64,000 nt of DNA from Blepharisma stoltei. Lineage: Eukaryota > Ciliophora > Heterotrichea > Heterotrichida > Blepharismidae. The notes beneath the pieces are model-generated. The model had not been told where the DNA came from. It made no database searches and saw nothing but the letters and a program-made list of their open reading frames with translations. Shown here in pieces: positions 54,460 through 64,000 of the stretch. Made by a program: the position numbers and the translations under genes. Every line of letters begins with the position of its first letter. Position 1 is the stretch's first letter. The stretch is from the NCBI GenBank assembly GCA_914767885.1, contig CAJZBQ010000018.1, positions 124,001-188,000 of the forward strand, in the 5' to 3' direction.

Positions 54460-56812
54460 ATGCTTCCTGGGCTTGATAAAAAGTTACACCATATCCGGCG
54501 TTTAAGCGCACAAACCCCTGCAGCCAACTGCCCGACAAACAGAAAATCACGTATAAGTTACCTAAAATTATCTACCCCTGTTTCTCGAACATCTCCATCA
54601 TCTCCAACTTTTGAAAATACAGCAAAACCCTTTAAGGATTATATAATTAATATGGAGGTGATTACTTAATATTTCCTTGAAAACAACGCAACACAGTGGT
54701 CGCAAAGTCAATTTATAGTGTAAACTAAGGTTCAGGCCTTAAATTCTAACCCTTTACCAGCCGGATGACCTTAGTGGTGACTCCTTGATCAAGTATTAAT
54801 TATCCGGATCAGCTTTCGCTTCCAGTTTCGGAGGCCTGGCTCCTTTTTCCTAGATGTCATCATTTCGTCATGGTGGCTGAAGGAAGTATCAGTCTAGCCT
54901 TAACTTCCATAGAACCCGATGGCCAAATGACGGATTATTCTTTCGGATCTGTCAAGATTTTGGGGTCGCAGTACAAGCCCTGTCCCTAAAATAAACCACT
55001 GTTCTAATAGCGGTTGAATTTCAGCCCGGCAAGTAGGTGGCTCTAGTCAAAAACGTGGAGACAAAGGAAGATTTTAAGTTTATTTAATTTAAGGATTATG
55101 ATATAAAATTCCAAGAATGCCCTACTCCACAAGATATGCTTAAAAGCATTAAGTCCTCTTTTGCAGAAAACAAGCGTTTTTTAAACCCCTCTATTGAGAG
55201 AAATTTAGAAAAAATGAATTTCAGTCATCAGCCGCAGGCTGATGCAAATCCACCGTATAAGTATGAAAAGGAGTATAGACCTCCCCCACAAATTGAAGTA
55301 AGGCATTCAGACTACGTCGAAAAATTTTACCATTCCCCAGAGTCGGCAACTTTACAAAATAAAATATCATTTCCAGGAGATTGGGATTTTGACGTAAAAA
55401 AAATTTTAAAACAAAGCGAAAGCATCGCTTTCGCCAAAGCCCTGGGAAATAAAATCGCAGCAAAAAATAACCCGGAAGAAGCAAATGCTCCAGATGAATT
55501 TTTGAACCTTTTGTTAAGGGAAACTGAGACACAACAAACTATAGAAAAAGATGAGCATCCCGAAATTACAAAATTTTTCTGATACAAAAATATCTACGCA
55601 GGTCCGCCTTCAAGAGAAGGCGGAAGTTTAGTAAAAATCAAAGGAAAATATTATTTATTTGGAGGCCAAAACAGAATAAAGCATAGTGATATTAGAGTTT
55701 TTGACCCTCTTAAATGGACATGGTCTATCTTAGAAACAGAATACAGTCCTAAAGGAAGAATAGGGCATTCGGCTGTTGGCTATAAAGGGAAAATGATTGT
55801 GTTTGGAGGCTGATCTCAGTATTCTGCCCGCTTAGGTATCCGAAGATGTGTAAAAAAACTGTTTGTTTATAGTATAAAATCAAATAAATGGCAGCATTAT
55901 ATAGGTGCTGGTCTGCTGCCATCAGCAAGAAGACATCAAGCGTCCAGTAGAATTGGAAAAACAATGATCATGTTTGGTGGAATTAGTCAAGAATCAAAAG
56001 TTTTAAGCAGCTTATATACACTTGATATTAAAGATCAAAGGTGAACTAAACATAATATTAGCGGCGCTAAGCCTTGTGGCCGCTCCCATTCTACTTTAAC
56101 ATCTGTTTATCCTTCAGCGATTATGGAAATGTTCAATTTTGACCTTTTTTCGATCCCAATCCAAGTTGGCTCTTCGAATGGATTTTATTTGTTTGGCGGA
56201 AATTCTATGATATACAAATAATTTTTCATCCAATATTATAAAAATAATTAATTCTTGAAAAGTATCTAGGGCATGGCAAATAAACAATAACAAAAAGACC
56301 TAATAAATTATATGAGAGGAGAGGCAAAAAACGATTTATGGATTTTAAGGCCAGTTGATGGCTATTTAGTATGAAAAGAGTTGAAACCTAAAGGAAATAC
56401 GCCATCAGCTAGATTTGATCATACAACTGTATATGTGAACCATAGACTTATAATTTATGGAGGGAGAAATGATGCACTGTTAAATTTTGAAAAAAACTCT
56501 CCTTGTAAGGATATTGGGATTCTAAAAATAGAAACCTTGGAATGGGAAAATGTATTTATTTCTGGAGATCAGCCTAATTTTCGATGGGGACATAATGCTG
56601 GAGTTATTGGTAGCAAAATGATTATTCTGGGAGGACTTGATTATTATCAGTTTATGAACTCAGACATGCTTTTACTTGAAACTGATCAAATAATAGCTAA
56701 AGAACGAATCAAAGCTTATGAAGAACAGCCAAGACCAAAGGAAGAAACGAAAATTAATTTCAAAAAGTATATAACAGAGCTAACATCAAAATTCGGATTA
56801 GCTGAAATGTAA
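54460..56812 (+). CDS. Kelch-repeat protein (601 aa), split by a retroelement and an IES
   Basis: The N-terminal third is disordered, Ser/Pro/Lys-rich. After the retroelement is removed the frame continues KPFKDYDIKFQECPTPQDML. Kelch repeats follow, with typical GG and Tyr/Trp spacing: LVKIKGKYYLFGGQNRIKHS, SAVGYKGKMIVFGGW (Trp by TGA), ASSRIGKTMIMFGGISQESK, NGFYLFGGNSM, TTVYVNHRLIIYGGRNDALL, AGVIGSKMIILGGLDYYQFM. These should form a beta-propeller for protein binding. The tail is helical (RIKAYEEQPRPKEETKINFK). Total 602 codons. No catalytic domain seen. Confidence 0.85.
54643..55087 (+). mobile_element. SINE-like retroelement in the kelch gene (copy E8), 445 bp
   Basis: Duplication TTTAAGGATTAT at 54631-54642 and 55088-55099. 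Starts ATAATTAATATGGAGGTG and ends in an AT-rich TTTAAGTTTATTTAA tail. Removal restores the kelch frame. Confidence 0.8.
56211..56300. mobile_element. IES in the kelch gene, about 90 bp
   Basis: Stop-filled gap inside a kelch repeat between FGGNSM and NDLWIL. Several TA pairs keep frame. Confidence 0.65.
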
Positions 56813-56850
56813 ATTTAATACGATATCTTTTGCAATAATAATTTATTAGT

Positions 56851-57208
56851 TACTCCCCACTCCGTGAGCGATCAAAGCCATTGGGAAAATCCCTATCTTT
56901 ATGGGTAAAAACCCACCTATCATGAGCGAACAAAAAATTTTTTAATATAATTTTTTTTTAAAAACATTATATATAAGTAATAATATTATAATGAAATCTC
57001 GTGCTAATTCTGTTTAATTTTAATCAGCTTGCATTCTAAAACATAAATTTTTACAAATAAATTAATATTGTTTTTAAAATTATTTCGTATCGGGATTTTT
57101 TTTTAAGTTTTTTAAAAACAAAATTTTGCTATACAATTAGAGGTAAATTTTAAAAAAAAAATCAACTCAGCGAAAAAATTTTTATGTTTCGCTCACGAGG
57201 GGATTTGG
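56851..57208 (-). mobile_element. MITE copy M7
   Basis: Left end TACTCCCCACTCCGTGAGCG; core reverse to M1 (GAAATCTCGTGCTAATTCTG). The right end TTTCGCTCACGAGGGGATTT is degraded. Confidence 0.8.
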
Positions 57209-57531
57209 ATAATCAATGTTATGCTTTATTGAATGAATTTTTCATTATTCTGATTGTCATCAACATAAGCCACTAAGGAAAACTTTTTTGCTAATTAAAC
57301 TAAATTTTCGTTTACAAAACATCTGACAAGCCACCAATGCTACTTTTTGGCCTATAATAGTAAATTATGATAGATACTTTTTCTCTCATTATATGATGAT
57401 GCCAGCTAGCATTTCTACTTTCAGTTTTCCTTATTTTTATTTCCTTTATTGTTTTTACATCAAATAATCGCTTGAGAAAGAGTCTCAACTGTTTGCTGCT
57501 TAAATGATGAGCTTCACTTTATATACTTTTC

Positions 57532-58260
57532 AAAATATTGGAGTTTAAAGGTCTGGAGTAATTGGTAAGTCTTTTAAGAAGTCCGGGATGAGTTTTTGCA
57601 TGATCGGAATTCATAACAAGCTTTTTCCCTTGTTCCATAGACGATAACTGAAGGCGCAAAGTAGCCCATACTTCTTGGAAGCAATATGCACCCGCAAAGA
57701 CAAGGAAGCTCAGAAGGAGGCACTAGGCATTTCCCTCTTGTCCTAACTCATCCCTCCATAAGCGAATAAAACCATTGAAAAATTCCTATCCCCTCCTAAG
57801 GAACAAATTTTTTAATATAAAAATTATTTATTTAAAAATATTTTGATATATAAGTGATAAATACTCTCATGAAATCTCTAGCTAATTCTGTTGAATTTTA
57901 TATAATTTGGATTTAAATTAATTTTGCTTTCCAATTTTTGCAATTTGGGATTTTATAAGTGTCGAAAAAAAATTTACAATAAAATTTCACTAAAACACCC
58001 TTCATTGACGAACAATTTTTTTTTGTTAGCTCACTGAGGGAGGAGTAAGCACATGCAAGGCTAAGAGAGTCCTTTATCGTAGGGCTAGACTAAGACATGA
58101 TTAGGTGAGTCTCCCAAGAGATTGCTGGCGTCACATTTTTTGGGTGGCATTGAGAAGAAAAGGGTGTGCTGTTAGGGCCACTTGATCCCGAAGCTGGTGG
58201 TAGGACGGAGAGTGGCTGAAATAGTCCCTGGAGACCTGCTATAATCTAATCTAATCTAAT
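57532..58260 (+). mobile_element. SINE-like retroelement (copy E9) carrying a nested MITE
   Basis: Imperfect duplication CACTTTATATACTTTTC (57515-57531) and CACTTTAAATATTATTC (58261-58277), 14 of 17. Starts AAAATATTGGAG; 3' tail (ATCTA) of about three units. About 427 bp without the MITE. Confidence 0.65.
57744..58045 (-). mobile_element. MITE copy M8 inserted in retroelement E9
   Basis: TAACTCATCCCTCCATAAGC at the left and TTAGCTCACTGAGGGAGGAG then TA at the right; core reverse to M1. TA-to-TA removal joins CTCTTGTCC to AGCACATGC of E9. Confidence 0.8.
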
Positions 58261-58437
58261 CACTTTAAATATTATTCTTCCAGCTTCAGATGCAGCCTTA
58301 GTTTTCACAATATACATACGTATCTCCAAAACAAAATCTTATATATCGCAGCTCCCCTCTATTTATTATCTCCCCGCACGTTTGCATCCTCTTTCTTCTG
58401 AGTCATATTTTTGCCACTAAAGCATATGGTCATAAAT

Positions 58438-58788
58438 ATGGTAAAGAGCCTTGATCGTCTTTATAGCAGAGCCGTCTTCCTTGGTTACAGAAGAGGAATT
58501 ACCCTACAAAACGAAAACCAATCATTACTAAGAGTCGAAGGTGTAAAGACAAAAGAGGACGCCAAATGGTACATCGGAAAGAGAGTCGCTTACGTTTACA
58601 GAGCTCACACAGCACAAACCAAAAAGAACAAACAAACCAAATACAGGAGCATTCAAGGAAAAGTAATTGCAGCTCATGGAACAAATGGAGTTGTAAGAGC
58701 AAGATTTTCCCATAATCTTCCTTCACAAGCTATTGGAAAGTTAGTCAGAGTTATGCTTTACCCAAATAGACCAGCTATAGCTAACTAA
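58438..58788 (+). CDS. RPL35A: 60S ribosomal protein eL33 (RPL35A)
   Basis: Component of the large ribosomal subunit. The body matches the family closely: LYSRAVFLGYRRGITLQNEN, LLRVEGVKTKEDAKWYIGKR, VAYVYRAHT, then GKVIAAHGTNGVVRARFSHN and LPSQAIGKLVRVMLYPNRPA. About 116 aa from ATG 58438 (MVKSLDRLYSRA). An in-frame ATG at 58426 is an alternative start. No insert or intron, as might be expected for a highly expressed gene, though this is a single case. Confidence 0.95.
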   Translation: MVKSLDRLYSRAVFLGYRRGITLQNENQSLLRVEGVKTKEDAKWYIGKRVAYVYRAHTAQTKKNKQTKYRSIQGKVIAAHGTNGVVRARFSHNLPSQAIGKLVRVMLYPNRPAIAN

Positions 58789-59104
58789 ATGAATTTTAAC
58801 TTCAGTAATTTCTTTGAATTTTAATAAATAGAGCCTAAAATCAAAATTTAGATTTATGTGATTAAAATATAGAGATTAATAAAGTATTTGTAAGCTTAAA
58901 TTATAAAGGTGATTTTATTTTTAAATTAAATATATGCAAATAATATTGATCCCATATTTATAAGGCATATTTATTCCTTGAAATAGCCTCGCTTAGCTTG
59001 TGTTTCAAAATTATACATTCACTGATCTTAGCCTAATTATCATTAGGATATGAAACAACTTGTATTCCTATCAAAATTTTCATAATTTTAAATTCAATAA
59101 TAAA
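58789..59104. other. Intergenic, AT-rich
   Basis: Nothing recognised between eL33 and the large cysteine-rich gene. Confidence 0.5.
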
Positions 59105-62100
59105 ATGATAGTGTTGCTTCTTTTTCTAGCAATTTCCGCAACAGCTACAACTAATACTTATCTCACTTTTTCCTCAACTTCTAACCCTTCCAGCGCTGAG
59201 ATCACACTTACAACAGATATTTCATACTTCGCCAGCAATTACCAAGACTATACGATAGAATTTTGGATGCGCCCAACGTGGAATACGAAGACAGTTTCTG
59301 TTAAAAACGTGACCAGGGACAGTGCAGACTGGGTTCTTCAATACACTCCAGGAACTCAAACCTTGCTTCTTAATCGCCAGACAACCTACATAAATTACTG
59401 CCAATTTACGTATGTTCCAGTTGGTGTATGAACCCACATAATGTTTGCAAAAACTTACAGTACTTTAAAATTCACCTGTTATATGAATGGGCTGTCTACC
59501 AATGTAACAGAAACAGGCACCGCATCCTTAATTGGGTATTACCCTAAATATGTTTACCTTGGCAGCACTTATGAAGGGAACATCCTTGACTTCAGATTTT
59601 GGCTTGCCGATGTAAGAACAGAAGCCAATGTACTTAAATATATGAACCACTATTTCAGCTCTTCTTTCCCTAGTACTCTTTCACTATATTGGAGATTAAT
59701 GAACCCAAGCAGCACCACTGCAACTACCCTTACAGAATCTGTCGCAGGAAATTCCGCATCTATTGGCTCCAGCTTTGTAAAGGCTTCACTTTGGGTCAGT
59801 GAAACTTCTAATGATATCGTGTGTGCTACTAGTCAGTATATAGCAAGTGGGACCTGCACTGCTTGTAGCAGCTCTTGCAGCATGTGCACAAATTCAGGGT
59901 TATCATGTACAAGCACTGCATCTAATTATTTTGATAGAGGCTTAGATTCCACCAATACTGTATATTGGGTTCCTACAAGTGGCTCTGCTGCAACTTTTGA
60001 ATTTTGGGTAATGCCGAATACATGAGATGTATCGTCTCAGCCAGTTTTATATTTTCAGCCAGTTTTGCTTATCCAAAGAAAAGCTGACACTTCAAATATA
60101 GTTTTCATTAACTCAGCAAGTAATGAAAACCTTCAGTTGTCTATGCCTGCTAAAGAGTGAGCACATATAGCATTTACAAGAAGTGGGACATCAAATATTA
60201 TAGCTAATATTTATTTTAATGGCGTTTTGAAATATACAGGCCAATGGAGTTCAACCTTTGAAACTATTGTTGACATTTGGCTAGGCAAAACTTCATCAAC
60301 AAGTGCTAATTTTAATGGAGTTCTACAAGAACTTAGGCTGTGGAGCGCAGTCAGGACAAGCTCAGAGATTGCGTCGTATATGAACTTAAAAATGGGATCA
60401 ACACTTCCTTCAACGCTATCTGAGTATTGGCCTTTGAATGAAGGATCAGGGACAACTATAAATGATAAGAAAAACAGTGTGAGTATATATAAAAGTATCA
60501 TTGGGAACTTGTGGAGATCATTAGACTGCACAACAGAAGGCTGTAAAATATTGTGCACTGAAGGGTACTATATGAACTCGACAACGGGAGTGTGCACTGC
60601 TTGTGATGTATCCTGTGGACTTTGCAATGCCTATGGCGCAAGCAGCTGTTTAACATGTGCGACAACTTATCCTTAATCCCCCTTGATTAAAGGACAAAAC
60701 CTGCTATTTGAAAAATTAAATTTTTAGAAAACATTTTTATATAAGGAATAATTATCATAATAAAATCTCCATTATAAATTTTAAACCTTTAATCCTTGCA
60801 GGAGTGAAATCAATTTTCTCACTAACTCTTCTCTCTTTAAGAGAGAACGTGGCTTTTTCGTAAAATTTTTTTTTGGAAAATATAAAAATCCCAAATCTCT
60901 AAAATTGGAAAGCAAAATTAATTTAATTGTAAAATTTATGTTTTAGAATGCAAGTTGTTTTTTAAATTAAACAGAATTAGCTAGAGATTATAATTATCAA
61001 TAATATATACAAAGTGTGGGTTTTTGCCCAAAAAATAAGGATTTTTCCAATTTTTTTGTTCGCTCACAGAGGGGGGAGTAATTGTAATGCTCACTCATAA
61101 AGGGTGAGAACAAGAAAAAGAGTTATCAAATAAGTGACTCGCCTATTTGCTATTCATCTTGCCCTTCTGGTTATGTGCTTTTAACAGGGACAACTACATG
61201 TGCAAAATGTGCCTCAAACCAGTTTATTAGCAGCGGGTCTTGTGTAAACTGTGACTCATCATGCTTAACATGCTCTGGGTCTTCAAGCTCTCAATGTTTG
61301 TCCTGTGCTAGCGGCTATACATTGGTATCTGGCACCTGCGCTGCAAACTGCCAAACTGGACAATATAGAGATACACCTACGACTTGTAAAACATGTGACT
61401 CATCATGTTATACTTGCAGCGGATCAAGCTCAACGTGTATTTCATGCAGCTCATATAAATAAAATGGCATTCGGTTCGAGAGAAATTAGCTCTGCTAAAT
61501 TTCTCTCCCTCATGGAATTTTTTTTTTATGGGGTTAGGTTTTCTCTCGAGAACTTCTGCACAACAATAGCTGTTTAACTTTAGGGATAACCAAAGGAACA
61601 GCTCCTCAGTGCGCTTAAGATCTCGGAGTTTTTACCCTCAGCACTTCTCCATGCGAAGAAGACCCTTAGGCGGAACACGCGCAGGAGCTGAGTCAAGACA
61701 GAGCGACGGTAACGCGCCGGGTGAGATGTGCGGCGGCTAGGGGCGAAGCGTCAATAGAAGGCTTGGCCGGTTGGGCTGGCCACCGCGATTCAAAGATGGC
61801 TCCGTGACGTCACTAGCTAGCTAAAAGTTCCATTTTGGGACTGCGGCACTAGACACCTTAAACACCGAATAATTAAGTTAAGTTAAGTTAAGTATTTCAT
61901 GTAGCTCAACATTAGTTCTTTATAATAGTCAATGCGTGTCTTCTTGCCCAGAAGCCACCTACAATAGCGGAACATCCTGTATCAGTTGTGACACTTCTTG
62001 TGCAACATGCAATGGAGGAACCAATTTAAACTGTGTCACATGTGCTAGTGGCTACCCATATAGAGACTCAACAGGCAAATGCGTGGCATCTTGCCCAAAT

Positions 62101-64000
62101 TTGTTAGTCCCAAGCCAAAACTTGTGTGTCGATTTTTGTCCTACTAATTATTATGCTTCAAATAGCCAGTGCTTACCATGTGATCCAAGCTGCTCTGGCT
62201 GCACTGGAGCGGGGGCATCAAATTGTGCTGGATGCAGTAATAGTTATCTTTATAATGGAGCTTGCTATGCAACTTGTCCGAGTAATACATTTGTTAGTGG
62301 AACTTCTTGTGCTAATTGTGATTCAACATGCTCAGGATGTAGCGGATCAGCATCTAATCAATGCACTGCATGTGCAACAGCTTATCCATATAGAGAATCT
62401 GGAACTAATTTGTGTGTGGCTACTTGCCATGCGACTTATTATTTGGTGCAGGATTTTGCCCATACATTTTAGCTTGCAGTTATAAACTTTTTGTGTTTGG
62501 GTAAAATAACTCCCTCATATAGAACAATTTTTTTTATTTTTAGAGATAAAATAATAAAATCTTGGTAATTTGATATTGCCAAATAGGAAATCTAAATATA
62601 CTCTTTCTATTTTAATTGTGAAGCGAAGAAGAGTATTTTTTTAAAAAAAATTCTCACTATTAATCGATCATTTTTTATAATAAATTTGGAAAATTAAAAA
62701 ATAAACAAAAATATATGGCCTATTATTTAGTCGCTGACCTCAAAAGCTGTGTTACTTCTTGTCCTTTAGGTTATTACATATCTGGAACTAATTGTTTGCC
62801 ATGTGATACCTCTTGCGCAAGCTGCTCTGGAACCTCAACTTCCTGCACTACCTGTGCTGCTGGACAATTTTTGTATTCAAGCCAGTGTCTTACAAGCTGT
62901 CCATCAACAACTTACGTCGAAGAAGGATTATGCCTTGCGTGTAGTACCTCCTGCTCTACATGTAATGGTCCTTCATCCAGCAATTGTACAGCATGTCCAA
63001 CAGGCTATTACCTCTCTTCAGGTGTATGCTCTCCAGGATGTGCTTCTGGCTCTTATACACTAAATGGTGTCTGCTATACTTTATGCCCAAGTGGATACTA
63101 CGGCACTTCTTCTTTTACCTGCATAGCATGTGATTCTACCTGTTTAAACTGCAACGGCCCTTTAGCAACCAACTGTATATCCAGGCGCAGGGCACTTTTA
63201 ATAGTGTGCATTTCACCAAAGAAAATTTGGCTGAAAATTATTAAATAATGTCGAAATTTAATGTTTTTTTCGGTCATGCCTCACACTTAAATATATTCGA
63301 ATAAAATTTCCATGTCGCACTATCAAAAATACGCAATCATTTGGCATGGAGCCGTATATCCTGCCCAACTGGAAAAGTGTTATACTCAACCTCATGTGTT
63401 GACCAATGTCCTACACAATATTATCAAGACTCAAGCACTAATAAATGTATTCAATGTGCTTCAGGCTGCGACGTATGCACTGGGTCATCTATCGAATCTT
63501 GCTCTCAATGCTCAAATAGTATGCTTATTTATATTGGCAGAGATGGGACAGGGTCATGTGTTTCTACCTGCCCTACAGGGTCTTATCAAAATAACACTTC
63601 GTGTGCCCTTTGTGCTTCATCATTATGTCAACAATGTACTGACCAAACTAGCTGCCAAATGTGCGCGTCAGGGTCATATATGAGCTATCTAGATTCAAGC
63701 CAATGCTTAAGTTCATGCTCATCAGGACAGCTTCAAGATTCAACCCAAAGGAAATGCTATGGGTATACTTCTAGATACCCAACTGGGTCTATTAACCTTT
63801 CTGATCTTACCAAAATTCAAATATCGAGGTTTCCTCTATATAGCGCTGAAAGCGCAGACATTTTCCCAGGAGCTTTCCAAGTTCGTCGGACCAAATCGCT
63901 TTTTGGTCCGACCAAGGCATTGATTTGGTGCAACCAACCGATAAATTCAATCAGAATTTATCGGCCTTACAGCGCCAAACATAGGAAACTTCTATAGCTT
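59105..64000 (+). CDS. Large secreted/surface protein with LamG-like and cysteine-rich repeats, 3' partial, four inserts
   Basis: ATG 59105 gives a signal peptide (MIVLLLFLAISATA). Two concanavalin-like (LamG/pentraxin-type) domains follow, each ending in a typical strand (GNILDFRFWLADVRTEANVL; GVLQELRLWSAVRTSSEIAS). Then come at least 20 furin-like/EGF-like cysteine units of the CxxC...C..C type (for example CVNCDSSCLTCSGSSSSQCL). Removing 60674-61123, 61437-61891, 62437-62720 and 63176-63354 keeps one frame throughout. TGA is Trp in VWTHIMF, PNTWDVSS and KEWAHIAF. Many ciliates have large families of such cysteine-rich surface or furin-like proteins; function unknown. The frame closes at 63997, probably inside another insert, so the true end lies beyond the window. 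Confidence 0.85.
60674..61123 (+). mobile_element. IES with MITE copy M9, 450 bp
   Basis: TA 60674 to TA 61124; removal gives CATTYPYQISDSPICYSSCP. The core (AAAGCAAAATTAATTTAATT, AACAGAATTAGCTAGAGATT) matches M1. The MITE right end GTTCGCTCACAGAGGGGGGA is at about 61060-61082, so about 40 bp beyond it also belong to the eliminated segment. Confidence 0.75.
61454..61891 (+). mobile_element. SINE-like retroelement in the Cys-rich gene (copy E6), 438 bp
   Basis: GTATTTCATGCAGCTCA (61437-61453) and GTATTTCATGTAGCTCA (61892-61908), 16 of 17. Starts TATAAATAAAATGGCATTCG; tail (AGTTA) of about four units. Restored gene reads STCISCSSTLVLYNSQC. Confidence 0.85.
62437..62720. mobile_element. IES in the Cys-rich gene, 284 bp
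   Basis: Ends share TATTATTT(G/A)GT; TA-to-TA removal gives CHATYYLVADLKSCVTSCP. Confidence 0.8.
63176..63354. mobile_element. IES in the Cys-rich gene, 179 bp
   Basis: GTATATCC at both ends; removal gives TNCISCPTGKVLYSTSC, a clean cysteine unit. Confidence 0.85.
63830..64000. repeat. Two hairpins, probably part of an IES running off the window
   Basis: GTCGGACCAAA/TTTGGTCCGAC (about 63887-63913) and CCGATAAATTC/GAATTTATCGG (about 63939-63965) are perfect 11-bp stems with 5-bp loops. Cysteine spacing ends before 63760, so coding is doubtful here. Confidence 0.6.

Larger units (their letters stand above)
56813..58437. other. Intergenic region made largely of mobile elements
   Basis: Holds MITE M7, retroelement E9 and MITE M8 nested within it. 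57210-57514 is AT-rich with nothing recognised. Confidence 0.6.

Noticed and set aside
1..64000. Bacterial or mitochondrial origin (code 4)
   Set aside because: Typical eukaryotic genes (lipin, PDK1, WNK, eL33, DLST with presequence), tiny spliceosomal introns and no operons rule this out.

Overview
The window reads as germline (micronuclear) DNA of a heterotrich ciliate, most likely Blepharisma. Three observations support this. First, TGA is read as tryptophan and TAA/TAG are stops: TGA falls on conserved Trp positions in WNK, PDK1 and calpain, and two calpain paralogues use TGG and TGA at the same site. Second, the introns are 15 nt (one is 16 nt), GT...AG. Third, about half of the recognisable genes are broken by TA-flanked or direct-repeat-flanked inserts whose removal restores the frame and the family alignment, as expected of internally eliminated sequences (IESs). 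The genus is an inference from these traits and from my recollection of published Blepharisma germline work.

Layout. 0-10 kb: a partial hypothetical gene, TMCO1 with two inserts, an F-box-like gene, a basic protein, a WNK kinase with one IES and two retroelement-like inserts, a SHAQKYF-type Myb protein and an ERGIC/Erv41-46 protein. 10-20 kb: an AGC/YANK-like kinase with a MITE inside a 15-nt intron, a complete PDK1 with two introns, and the mitochondrial 2-oxoglutarate dehydrogenase E2 (DLST). 19-29 kb: a coiled-coil gene, a tandem cNMP-binding protein, a small gene found only by reading TGA as Trp and removing an IES, and a voltage-gated K+ channel with a cNMP domain. 29-35 kb: small hypothetical genes, a C2H2 zinc-finger gene and long non-coding stretches with repeats. 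35-42 kb: two tandem calpain-like proteases loaded with MITEs and IESs. 42-54 kb: a CEP41-like rhodanese protein, a large LRR protein, lipin and several coiled-coil or hypothetical genes. 54-64 kb: a kelch protein, ribosomal protein eL33, and the start of a very large secreted or surface protein with LamG-like and cysteine-rich repeats that runs to the window edge.

Three layers of germline-limited DNA are visible: (1) short TA-bounded IESs clustering near 61-75, 84-95 and 111-116 bp; (2) a MITE family of about 0.30-0.38 kb with about ten copies, TIR motif CTCCGTGAGTGAAC inside TA...TA, resembling the BogoMITE elements described from Blepharisma, plus other elements sharing the TACTCCC end; (3) GC-richer short retroelement-like inserts of about 0.4-0.6 kb with 10-19 bp target-site duplications, a common 5' start near TAAAATGG and often short tandem-repeat 3' tails. 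For almost every gene, removing the listed segments leaves a length divisible by three. No tRNA, rRNA or CRISPR was seen.
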